Assembly (NCBI GenBank): GCA_964509195.1
Contig: CAZDWJ010000001.1
Span: 558,001-622,000 of the forward strand
Reading direction: 5' to 3'
Source of the DNA: UBA4802 sp964509195
GTDB taxonomy: Bacteria; Spirochaetota; UBA4802; UB4802
Length of the DNA: 64,000 nt
Shown: positions 52,513-60,745 of the stretch, piece after piece
How the letters are laid out: each line of letters opens with the position of its first letter
How positions within the stretch are numbered: the stretch's first letter is position 1
Notes under the pieces: generated by a model
The model's input: the letters and a program-made list of their open reading frames with translations, nothing else
Databases searched by the model: none
Told to the model about the DNA's origin: nothing
Position numbers and translations under genes: made by a program

Positions 52513-52915
52513 CTATTTCCCCCCTTTGTGTTTACCCATGTCAACCTGTGATAAATAACGCTGGCGCAGACTAGCATTGTCTATATACATCCATGCGATG
52601 TATTTTGATGATGATTCTATCATGATGTCTGCATTATTTTTTAAAAGCAATGCCAGTGTGTGTTGCATTCCCAAATACCGCATACATGAGTGCAGTACAT
52701 CCAAGATTATCCTGAGCATACATATCACATTTTTTAGAAAGCAATAGAGAAGCAATCTCACTATTATCCAAATTGGCAGCAATCATCAATGGTGTTGTTC
52801 CATGTTTGTCTTTAAAGTTATAATTGTTTTCTTCGATAAGATATTGTATTATATCGTTTTCTTTGCTATAGATAAATTTTCCTAAATTGCTGTTATTGTA
52901 CCCGGTTGATACTTA
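52513..52915 (-). pseudogene. Decayed ankyrin-repeat protein
   Basis: Read on the minus strand, about four ankyrin repeats are visible: NFKDKHGTTPLMIAANLDN, SEIASLLLSKKCDMYAQDN and LGCTALMYAVFGNA, then a frameshift near 52660 into TLALLLKNNADIMIESS, ending at 52513. No start codon precedes the first repeat and a stop lies at 52913-52915, so the 5' end is lost too. Ankyrin repeats bind proteins. Confidence 0.75.
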
Positions 52916-53113
52916 CCGCCCTGTGTTTACAATTTTATATTTCATGTCGCCACATCCGTTTATAAAAAAAGTATCATTGCACATACTGCTCTGCCACAGA
53001 TAGTGAATATTGTATTGTGTGGAATTGTGATCATGTTTTTTCCAGAGAGAAATTAATTGATAAAGCAGTGCAGGTAAATGGTGGAAATGTAGCGATAGCT
53101 CATCAAATGGTAT

Positions 53114-54988
53114 TTACTCTGCAAGTACATCTACAAAGGCAAAGCCAACAGCATCCACAAGACCTCTATTGCTCAATCTCAGTTCTGGTATTACTGGAAG
53201 CCCTAACAATGCCATGGTCATAAATGGCGAAACAAGAGTACATCCCAGATCCTTCCATGCTTTTTCTAAAAGCTCAACCTTTTTTTGGACGATGTCTACT
53301 GGCTCATCACTGAGTAGCCCTGCTACAGGAAGCTCTACCAGCGCTAGCACCTTGCCATTAGCTACTGCAATCATGCCGCCACCAGCTTTAATAAGCTGGT
53401 TACCTGCAAATGCCATATCATCTTCGTTTGTGCCCACAATCAAAAGGTTATGTGAATCGTGAGCAACAGTTGAGGCGACAGCTCCTTTGATAAATCCAAA
53501 GCCTTTTACAAATCCTACTGCTTTTGTACCAGTAGCTTTATGCCGTTCAATTAACGCTGCTTTAGCAATATCTTTTGATATATCGGGCGCGATGTTACCG
53601 CCTACCACGTTGAGTGTTTCAACAATTCCTTTTGTGATAACACTGGCTTCCTGTATCTGTATGACGCGTACTTTCACCTGCTTTTTATCACTTTTAAGTG
53701 TGAAATCATCTTTTGTTAATGTTTTTCCTACATTGACAGTATTTTTTGACCATTCAGGGTAGGTTACTTTCTTTGAAGGCGTAAGCATTTTTCCTTCGCG
53801 GGCAACAAGTTTACCACCAATGATAACAGCTTTTACTGCTATTGTATATAAATTAGAAAGCAGGACAATATCAGCAACTTTAGAAGGTGACACGCTGCCA
53901 AAGTCTTTTGACATCATAAAGCATTCAGCAGTATTTAAGGTAACCATCTCTATTGCAGTAATGGGATCCACTCCTTCTTCAATAGCACGCTTTACAATAT
54001 AATCCAGATGACCGTATTTGATAAGTGTGTCTGGATGCGTGTCATCACTCACAAGGACAGCAAAACGACTATTGATTTTATTCTGTGTTATAGCTTTTAT
54101 CACTTCTTTTAAATCGTGCCAGGCTGAACCTTCACGGATTTTTGCATACATGCCAAGCCTCATTTTGGCAAGGGCATCTTGAAAACGTACAGATTCGTGG
54201 CAGGAGCGCACACCGCTTGCAACGTAAGCGTTAAGCATTGTACCAGTATCTGGTAGGGCAAAGTGGCCCGTTACAGGTTTGCCGGCTTTCAGTGTTACTT
54301 CTATCTCTTTATGAACTTCGGGCACACTGTTGAAAACTCCGGGGAAATTCATAAGCTCACCCAACCCTGCAATGCCGTCCCAGTTCATTGCTTCAGCGAT
54401 GTCATCAGGTCCAATGACAGCGCCTGCATCTTCAAGCCCTGGTGCAGCAGGCACACATGATGGTACTGTTGCGTATACGCGAAGAGGCACATCCTTTGCT
54501 TCATCAAGCATAAGTTTGACGCCTTTTAGACCCAGTACATTGGCTATCTCATGTGGGTCCATAAAAATAGTTGTGGTGCCATGTGGCACAACAGCCTGAG
54601 AGTACTGGTTTACTGTAAGCATGCTGCTTTCAACGTGAATATGTCCATCCATAAAGCCAGGAGCTATATAAAGACCAGTTGCATCAATAATTTCTGTTGA
54701 GTTGCCAATACAGTGGCTGGCATCACCTACAAGGGCAATTCTACCTTTGTAGATTGCAACATCGATATGTTCCTGTAATTCCTTTGTATTTACATTCACC
54801 AGAGTTCCATTTTTTATCACCNNNNNNNNNNNNNNNNNNNNNNNNNNNNNNNNNNNNNNNNNNNNNNNNNNNNNNNNNNNNNNNNNNNNNNNNNNNNNNN
54901 NNNNNNNNNNNNNNNNNNNNNNNNNNNNNNNNNCCATAGCAACATCGGCCAATTCCATGGTAATCTGTTCCAGTGGTATCAAGTCCAT
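53114..54988 (-). CDS. ade: Adenine deaminase (interrupted by an assembly gap)
   Basis: About 624 residues if the gap length is right. Adenine + water gives hypoxanthine + ammonia. Motifs: GFMDGHIHVESSML, VVPHGTTTIFMDPHEIANVLG, LPDTGTMLNAYVASG, VRSCHESVRFQDA, VSDDTHPDTL, and the C-terminal SHDSHNLLIVGTNEDDM, all typical of the Ade amidohydrolase family with Fe/Mn sites. Residues about 19-56 fall in the run of N (54822-54933), whose length keeps the frame open. GGAGG precedes the ATG. The symporter upstream on the same strand could import purines (inference). Confidence 0.92.
   Translation of the reverse strand: MDLIPLEQITMELADVAMXXXXXXXXXXXXXXXXXXXXXXXXXXXXXXXXXXXXXXVIKNGTLVNVNTKELQEHIDVAIYKGRIALVGDASHCIGNSTEIIDATGLYIAPGFMDGHIHVESSMLTVNQYSQAVVPHGTTTIFMDPHEIANVLGLKGVKLMLDEAKDVPLRVYATVPSCVPAAPGLEDAGAVIGPDDIAEAMNWDGIAGLGELMNFPGVFNSVPEVHKEIEVTLKAGKPVTGHFALPDTGTMLNAYVASGVRSCHESVRFQDALAKMRLGMYAKIREGSAWHDLKEVIKAITQNKINSRFAVLVSDDTHPDTLIKYGHLDYIVKRAIEEGVDPITAIEMVTLNTAECFMMSKDFGSVSPSKVADIVLLSNLYTIAVKAVIIGGKLVAREGKMLTPSKKVTYPEWSKNTVNVGKTLTKDDFTLKSDKKQVKVRVIQIQEASVITKGIVETLNVVGGNIAPDISKDIAKAALIERHKATGTKAVGFVKGFGFIKGAVASTVAHDSHNLLIVGTNEDDMAFAGNQLIKAGGGMIAVANGKVLALVELPVAGLLSDEPVDIVQKKVELLEKAWKDLGCTLVSPFMTMALLGLPVIPELRLSNRGLVDAVGFAFVDVLAE
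54822..54933. other. Assembly gap (112 N)
   Basis: A run of undetermined bases inside the 5' part of the adenine deaminase gene. Its true length is unknown. Confidence 1.
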
Positions 54989-55117
54989 GGGTGTTCCTCC
55001 AAAAAAAAGTTGAAGCTATCCTGTTGCCACATAGTGGCTAAAGGATTCTATTGTTGTTATTTAAAGATTTTATACAATGTTTTTTACTTATCAAAACATC
55101 GTATTTTATGCATCTTA

Positions 55118-55157
55118 AATGTGTATCTCCACGCATTGGGAGTATAGATACGCATTT
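55118..55157. other. 12-bp hairpin between symporter and ade
   Basis: AAATGTGTATCT pairs with AGATACGCATTT (one G-U) around a 16-base loop that itself contains CTCC/GGGAG. It lies in the 229-base leader of ade, so it could be an mRNA regulatory element or a processed repeat. No purine-riboswitch core is present. Confidence 0.45.
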
Positions 55158-55166
55158 GTTATATTA

Positions 55167-55199
55167 AAGTATAATAATATAATATACTACATTATACTT
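55167..55199. other. AT-rich inverted repeat after the symporter gene
   Basis: AAGTATAAT and ATTATACTT, nine exact pairs with a 15-base spacer, 19 bases past the symporter stop. A weak terminator or operator; no T-run decides. Confidence 0.35.
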
Positions 55200-55217
55200 A
55201 TACTTACAAAAGTACAT

Positions 55218-56675
55218 TTACCCAATCTTTTGAAAGGCTTTTTTAATTGTAGCATCAGATGGCTTTCTGGTAACCATACTTACAATTGGAACCACAACAA
55301 AAGGTACCAGCATCCCTGCACTTGAAGCTATAGGTGAAAGGTTTGCACCTAAATAGAAAAATAAGCCAATAGAGGTAACAAGCCCTGCAATCATGCCAGC
55401 GTATACTCCTGCCAGTGTTGCGCGTTTCCAGAAAAGACCATACAGATAAGGTGCCATAAATGCACCGGCAACAGCTCCCCATGAAAGTGACATTAAAGTG
55501 ATGATGATGGCAAATTCATAACGGGCAATAAAATAAGAGATAATTATAAAAAGGGCACTTAAAAAGCGCATCATGGCAACAGAGTTCTCTTTTGATATTT
55601 CAGGGTTAACATGACCTTTGTAAAGGTCAATGGCAATAGCTGAAGATGATACTAATACAAGCGATGACAGTGTGGACATGGATGCTGATAGTATAAGAAG
55701 CAGTATAACACCCATCAACGGTTCAGGAAGATTCTGTGTTAATAAATCTGGAATAAGCCTGTCAAAGGCTGGCTTGCCGTCAACGGCAGGTACTGCATCA
55801 TAAAAGATGTGTGATAATGAGCCAGTATAGTATGCACTGACTCCTATTATTATTGCAAAGATTCCGGTAACTATTGCCGCTTTTTTTATTAACTCTTCAC
55901 TTTTAATAGCATAAAATTTTTGCACCATCTGAGGAAGTCCCCACACGCCAAATGAAGTCATAAATATAAGCGCGCTTAAAAGCAGCCATCCGGGGTGTTT
56001 GTCGGCTGGTATATGCAAAGGGTATTTTTGGGCAACCAGGGATATACTTTCAGCAATCCCACCACTTTTTGCAGAAAGTACCAGTACCATGGTGATAGCT
56101 CCGACAATCATGATTATGCCCTGTATAAAGTCAGTTAGTGTTATAGCAAAATAACCACCAAGTACTAGATAAATGCCGGTAATGCCAATCATGATAATTA
56201 ATGCAAGGTCATAGGAAATGTTGAAGTTTACTTCAAAAAGGTGCCCCAACCCTTTGAATACTGAAGCAGAATATGGTAACAAGAATATAAATATTATGAT
56301 TGCTGCAAACATCTTGATGTATTTGCCATCAAAACGTTCCATTAAAAATTCAGGCATGGTCATGACATCTAAGTTCTGTGTCATTCTTCGTGTACGCCTT
56401 CCTAAAACAAGCCAGGCACAAAAAGATCCAAACAGCGCATTGCCGACGCCAATCCAGATAGCATCTAATCCAAATACCCAGCCCAATTTACCAGCAAAAC
56501 CAATAAAAAGCACGGCTGAAAAATATGAAGTGCCATACGCCAAAGCAGAAACCCATGCACCTATAGTTCTTCCACCCAGAAAGAAATCACCAAGTGTAGA
56601 AGTCTTGCGCATGCCCCAGACACCAATGATAACCATTAATACCAAAAAGATAGTAAGCAAAGAAATTGACCACAT
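55218..56675 (-). CDS. Sodium:solute symporter (SSS family)
   Basis: 485 residues with thirteen predicted helices. Family features: GVWGMRKTSTLGDFFLGGRTIGAWVSALAYGTSYFSAVLFIGFAG at the N-terminus and SMSTLSSLVLVSSSAIAIDLYKG, the sodium-binding Ser/Thr region of TM8. Closest in layout to PutP/PanF-type carriers; substrate not predictable. AAGGAGAG precedes the ATG. It lies 229 bases upstream of ade on the same strand, so a role in adenine or nucleobase uptake is conceivable but unproven. Confidence 0.92.
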   Translation of the reverse strand: MWSISLLTIFLVLMVIIGVWGMRKTSTLGDFFLGGRTIGAWVSALAYGTSYFSAVLFIGFAGKLGWVFGLDAIWIGVGNALFGSFCAWLVLGRRTRRMTQNLDVMTMPEFLMERFDGKYIKMFAAIIIFIFLLPYSASVFKGLGHLFEVNFNISYDLALIIMIGITGIYLVLGGYFAITLTDFIQGIIMIVGAITMVLVLSAKSGGIAESISLVAQKYPLHIPADKHPGWLLLSALIFMTSFGVWGLPQMVQKFYAIKSEELIKKAAIVTGIFAIIIGVSAYYTGSLSHIFYDAVPAVDGKPAFDRLIPDLLTQNLPEPLMGVILLLILSASMSTLSSLVLVSSSAIAIDLYKGHVNPEISKENSVAMMRFLSALFIIISYFIARYEFAIIITLMSLSWGAVAGAFMAPYLYGLFWKRATLAGVYAGMIAGLVTSIGLFFYLGANLSPIASSAGMLVPFVVVPIVSMVTRKPSDATIKKAFQKIG

Positions 56676-56849
56676 TGCAGACTCTCCTTGTTTGTGTTTT
56701 AGTGTGATGCTTCAAATACGACAAAGTATGAATGTTGACACATCACAATAATTGCAATGTGTGTACTATTACCGTATTATTTCTTATGTCAATGATAAAA
56801 AATATATGTACAAAAAGTTGGTTATTTGATCACAAAGCTTTTTAGAAAA

Positions 56850-56873
56850 AAAGGCGCCTTTATGGGCGCCTTT
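56850..56873 (-). terminator. Intrinsic terminator after the acyl-CoA dehydrogenase gene
   Basis: AAAGGCGCC pairs with GGCGCCTTT over a six-base loop; on the minus strand it is followed by seven T. Confidence 0.92.
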
Positions 56874-56897
56874 GTTAATCACCATTTGTCCATTTAC

Positions 56898-58604
56898 TTA
56901 CTCATTCATTGCATACTGTCCTTTTAAGGCATACACGTGGTCATTCCACACTTTATTGAAGTTAGCATCATCAAGGACGGGCTTTTTAATCATCTTTAAA
57001 ATAAGCTCATCCTGTTTGGTACTATTCTTCTGACCGGTGTAAAGCCGTGTTGCGTAGGCGGAAAAATCGCTTACAATGAACTTGAAGATTTCGTCAATGA
57101 TCTCGTCTTCTACATTGTAGATCTTTTTGTTTTCGCAGATAAGCTGTGTGTAGGGAATAAGTGTGAAAAGCTCACCAACTGTTAGCATGTAGTCAATATT
57201 TTTGGTTTGTGTTTCATCAGGTGTTCCCTTAATGAGGAAATTTTTAAATGCTTCTATCTGCTCCATGAAAACTTCTAAATTCTTGCTCTTGATACCTTCG
57301 TATGCTTTTCGGTAATCGTGGAACTGGATTGAGCCCAATCCTTTGGTTGGTCCCTGGTTAAATAAAAAGCTGTCGTTGGCTGGATCATCGCGACGTGGTA
57401 CTTCTGGGTATTCCTTTGGCTTGAACATAAAGTTCTGCAAAAATTTCACCACAAGTGCCATATTGACATGCGTGGTACCTTCAAGCTTAGGTAACATGCC
57501 AATATCGCGTATTGCCATTTCAAAATAGGTTTCCTGCTCAAAGCCGCGGGCTGCTATCACTTCATGCAACAGTCCTATAACTTTCTCCCCTTCCATGGTA
57601 ACTTTCATTTTCTGAATGGGGTTGTACAATAAATAACGGCGGTCATTTTCGTTGGCGCTTCGCATATAGTCACATGAGCGAAGAGCAAAAAGCTTCATGG
57701 CAGCAAGCCGTGCAAACGCTTCCGTGAAAATCTTTTTCACATGCGGGAAATCGGTCACGTACATATTATAAAGATTACGGTTTGCGGCGTGGTCGATAGC
57801 TTCATAGAATGCATGCTCACAGATACCAATGGAAGCCCAGCCTAATTCGTACTTGCCAACATTCACCGTATTGAGCGATGAGTCCCATGCGTGATTGCCC
57901 CGTGACAGAATGTCTGCTTCGGTTATGGGATAATCATGAAGAGCAAACTCAGCCACATACGCCTGGCGCACACCGGAAGTACTTATCTTTTTGATGCATT
58001 CGTAATTAGGATGTTTGGTGTCCACCACAAAAAATACATATTCGCCAGTGTCTGCCATCTTGCCAAAAACTGAAAGCAGAGCAGCAGCATTGCCGTTACC
58101 AATGTAATATTTGTCACCGCGTGCTAAGTATGTGCCATCACCCTTTGGGTACAGCATCATGTCAGTACTGTAGATGTCGGCACCGTGCTCTTTTTCAGAA
58201 AGGCCAAATCCAAAAATGCCACCTTCTTTTAAAAGCTTTGCAGCTTTGTGCTTAACCTCTTCATTTTGTCCCATCCATATTGGGCCTAAACCTAAAATGG
58301 TAACCTGCCAGGTGTACCAGTAGCACAGGCCATAAAATCCTAAGATTTCATTGAACTCTTCAATGCGCCACATATCCCAGCGCGAATCAGGATCACCATA
58401 CCCAGATGGAGTAAGCAGGGTGGCAAATGCCTGCTCTGTTTTAATAAATTCTAAAAAATCGTCATACCATATGGCAGCCTGGTCGTCTTCTTTAATCTTT
58501 TTTAAGCCTTTGTTTTCAAAAAACTCAATGGTCTTAAGCATTAAATTTTTTGTTTTTTCATCAGCATGGTGACGATTGTACTTTTTTGGATTAAACAGTA
58601 ACAT
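56898..58604 (-). CDS. Acyl-CoA dehydrogenase
   Basis: 568 residues, longer than classical enzymes (~380) and like the MmgC/DmdC or FadE5-type group with a C-terminal extension. Core motifs: FGFGLSEKEHGADIYS (flavin/substrate loop), YIGNGNAAALLSVFG, VGKYELGWASIGICEHAFYEAI, GFEQETYFEMAIRDIGMLPKLEGTTHVNMALV, where the catalytic Glu sits in LEGTT. It oxidises an acyl-CoA to enoyl-CoA with FAD. It forms its own transcription unit with a strong terminator. Fits with the acyl-CoA ligase and crotonase genes in the window. Confidence 0.92.
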   Translation of the reverse strand: MLLFNPKKYNRHHADEKTKNLMLKTIEFFENKGLKKIKEDDQAAIWYDDFLEFIKTEQAFATLLTPSGYGDPDSRWDMWRIEEFNEILGFYGLCYWYTWQVTILGLGPIWMGQNEEVKHKAAKLLKEGGIFGFGLSEKEHGADIYSTDMMLYPKGDGTYLARGDKYYIGNGNAAALLSVFGKMADTGEYVFFVVDTKHPNYECIKKISTSGVRQAYVAEFALHDYPITEADILSRGNHAWDSSLNTVNVGKYELGWASIGICEHAFYEAIDHAANRNLYNMYVTDFPHVKKIFTEAFARLAAMKLFALRSCDYMRSANENDRRYLLYNPIQKMKVTMEGEKVIGLLHEVIAARGFEQETYFEMAIRDIGMLPKLEGTTHVNMALVVKFLQNFMFKPKEYPEVPRRDDPANDSFLFNQGPTKGLGSIQFHDYRKAYEGIKSKNLEVFMEQIEAFKNFLIKGTPDETQTKNIDYMLTVGELFTLIPYTQLICENKKIYNVEDEIIDEIFKFIVSDFSAYATRLYTGQKNSTKQDELILKMIKKPVLDDANFNKVWNDHVYALKGQYAMNE

Positions 58605-58728
58605 TTTTCCCCCTATTCACTTGTAATATATAATACAAATTGGTATATACTTTATTGTAGTCTTATTGTTCAATATAGCACTACATTGTTAAGCTTGCGT
58701 CAATAAAATTTTATTATATAAATGGCGT

Positions 58729-58840
58729 TCCTGCAAAAAGTGGTTTTTCCAAAAATCGATGTTTGATAAGCGATTATAATCATGTATAAACGGCTATATT
58801 GGAAGTTGAATTTTTCAAGATCGACTTTTTTTAAGCAGGA
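58729..58840. repeat. MITE-like element with short inverted ends
   Basis: TCCTGC plus A-run plus AGT at the left end and its inverse at the right end (TCCTGCTTAAAAAAAGTCG when read inverted). 112 bases, no coding. The A-run plus AGT resembles the ends of the 2905-3069 element. Confidence 0.35.
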
Positions 58841-59043
58841 CATTACTATTGAAAAAAATACCTCTGAAAAGGTAATACGATGTCAAAATGTTGTAATTAC
58901 AACAATATGTTATAAAATATAACAACACTACGCTAATATTTTATATTTATTTTAAAAATTTTAAAAAATAATTATTGACATACCTATTGATATAGTAAAT
59001 CATAGTACATAAAAAATAACCTTTTTTCATTCATTTAATAATC

Positions 59044-59150
59044 ATATGGCTGCACTTTCATAAGCTAGTAATGAGGGCGGGCTAATATACAAAGCAGTGG
59101 AATAAACGCCGTTGGGAGGAAAGGGTTGTTGCAAGAGAGTGTAGCCATAT
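59044..59150. ncRNA. Candidate structured RNA A
   Basis: ATATGGCTGCACTTTC (59044-59059) pairs with GAGAGTGTAGCCATAT (59135-59150) in sixteen consecutive pairs, two of them G-U, which favours RNA over a DNA repeat. The 75-base interior is GC-richer than the surroundings and can form GGCG/CGCC and TTG/CAA helices. No known riboswitch core fits. Strand is undetermined; the plus strand is used for the description. Confidence 0.5.
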
Positions 59151-59287
59151 TTTGTAATAGAATATGACAACACATAAGTGGGAAATTTTTATTTATTATA
59201 TATTTTATAAAAAATATTATTAACAAATGATTGTTTGCAAAATTTTTAATTAGAAATATAAATTATAATTCATAATATTTATTTATA

Positions 59288-59406
59288 CTACACTTGCTGA
59301 GAGTGAAAGCTTAAAAAAGATAAAAAAGCTGTTAGCGTGGTGGCTTCGGAGGGAATTTGTTGATTACAAATTAAAAAATACTATAGGTGTAGCTTGATAT
59401 TTTTTT
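59288..59406 (+). ncRNA. Candidate structured RNA B
   Basis: CTACACTT (59288-59295) pairs with AGGTGTAG (59385-59392), closing a region with an inner AATTTGT/ACAAATT hairpin (59354-59372), followed shortly by seven T. The interior GTGG...GGAGGGAA...TTGTTG order resembles candidate A (GTGG...GGAGGAA...TTGTTG), so the two may be diverged copies. Confidence 0.4.
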
Positions 59407-59535
59407 ATCTTTAATATTATTCCCATTCACTCATCTACATTGCATAAATTACGTACAGGTGTATATGAATTATTGTGTTTTATATTTTATTGTTTGGTAT
59501 CAAAAGAGAGTATGAAAAGAAAAGCGCCTTCTGCC

Positions 59536-59670
59536 TTAAGTATGAAATAACGCACATGCTTTTTGTGTTGCTTCAATGATGGATTGTCTGGCACAATAAG
59601 GCTGACCTATAGCAGTGTATAATAGCCCTGATCTTATCATCCCACTACCAAGCAGTACCAGTGTAATGTA
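59536..59670 (-). pseudogene. Short coding relic of unknown family
   Basis: A minus-strand open segment ends ...GLLYTAIGQPYCARQSIIEA then TQKACALFHT and a stop. Its composition is protein-like, and GC is clearly higher than in the flanking desert. No start codon with ribosome site. Family not recognised. Confidence 0.3.
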
Positions 59671-60043
59671 GTATATAATTATTTTTTTTCACACCATGCT
59701 GCTGTATTCAAGTGTACAAAACATACTAATTATGTCAGAAATTATATATGAACAATATAGTATATTTAAATTGTATTTTATTATAAAATTGGATAATAAT
59801 CATCGAGTTTTTGTTAATAATAAAATAGTTACGAATTTACTAGTTTATTGCTTAAAAGTTGTTTTTGCTCAATACACTGAACACTTCCACCAAATGTACC
59901 AAAGTGTTCAGAATTCTATATTTTTACATCAATTTGCGTTTAGGAATAAATAGTGAAAGGAATTTAGATTTTTACAAGTTTACAAGTGTATTAAAACAGA
60001 TTGTAAAAAAAAATTGTTTACAAAACATTAAAAATAAAATATC

Positions 60044-60072
60044 TTGACATGTTATTTTTATTATAGTAGTAT
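60044..60072 (+). promoter_or_regulatory. Promoter of the STAS gene
   Basis: TTGACA (60044-60049), 17 bases, TAGTAT (60067-60072), 46 bases before the ATG. Confidence 0.55.
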
Positions 60073-60117
60073 TATTGTCTAATGCACTGATAGCATTTTT
60101 TTGGGAGTAAACTATTT

Positions 60118-60456
60118 ATGGATATTACAAAAAGAACAAAGGATGAGGTAGTAATACTTGATATATCGGGGGAGATTGACTTATACAATGCCCCAGAAAT
60201 TAAAGACATCATCAATAGTCTTATAGAAGAGAAAAAATTTAATGTCATCATTAATCTTGAGAAAGTAACATACATTGACTCTTCAGGAATTGGTGCGCTT
60301 ATTTCAAGCCTTTCAAACTTAAAGAAATATCAGGGTGGGTTAAAGATAATTAATGTATTTGCATCAGTGCGGAAGGTTTTTGAACTCACAAAGTTAACTT
60401 CTTTCTTTGAAATATATGATTCTGAAGAGGCTGCAATAGAGTCATTTAGACGGTAA
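60118..60456 (+). CDS. STAS-domain anti-sigma-factor antagonist
   Basis: 112 residues, one STAS domain: VVILDISGEIDLYNAPEIKDI at the start and YIDSSGIGALISSL with the phosphorylatable Ser56. Such SpoIIAA/RsbV-type proteins are phosphorylated by an anti-sigma kinase and reactivated by PP2C phosphatases, of which one (11136-13373) is in this window, though far away. No kinase gene is adjacent. TGGGAG precedes the ATG. The 289 bases after it hold only AT-rich DNA with a nine-base direct repeat near 60524. Confidence 0.93.
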   Translation: MDITKRTKDEVVILDISGEIDLYNAPEIKDIINSLIEEKKFNVIINLEKVTYIDSSGIGALISSLSNLKKYQGGLKIINVFASVRKVFELTKLTSFFEIYDSEEAAIESFRR

Positions 60457-60745
60457 ATGTACATACAGCGAAATATATATGATGGGTGTTTTCATAGTAA
60501 TATTCAATATTGTCAAAAACAATTATTACATGTATTACATGTAGGATGTTAACAGTACGGTTTATATAATAGTTTCCATTACTAATTTGTAAAAAGCATA
60601 TTAATACATATGGTTCATCAGGCTCTTCAACCATATATCAAAATATTATTTTTATAAAAAAGTTCATGCTGAATTGATTTAACGATCGCACATCTTGAAG
60701 AGATGCTGAATGTTTAGCATGACTATCTGTATTTCGGAGGAATAT

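Larger units (their letters stand above)
58605..60117. other. 1.5-kb AT-rich gene-free tract
   Basis: The longest gap in the window and markedly more AT-rich than the rest. It holds a MITE-like element (58729-58840), two candidate structured RNAs (59044-59150 and 59288-59406), a short coding relic (59536-59670) and the promoter of the STAS gene (60044-60072). Open frames near 59696-60047 are AT-driven and have no ribosome sites, so I do not call them. Confidence 0.7.

Noticed and set aside
59282..59330. CTGAGAG stretch as a TPP riboswitch
   Set aside because: The other TPP core elements (ACCC-GAACCTGA and GATAATGCCAGCG) are missing.
59696..60047. Two overlapping plus-strand frames in the AT-rich desert
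   Set aside because: Explained by AT bias; no ribosome site, no recognisable protein pattern.
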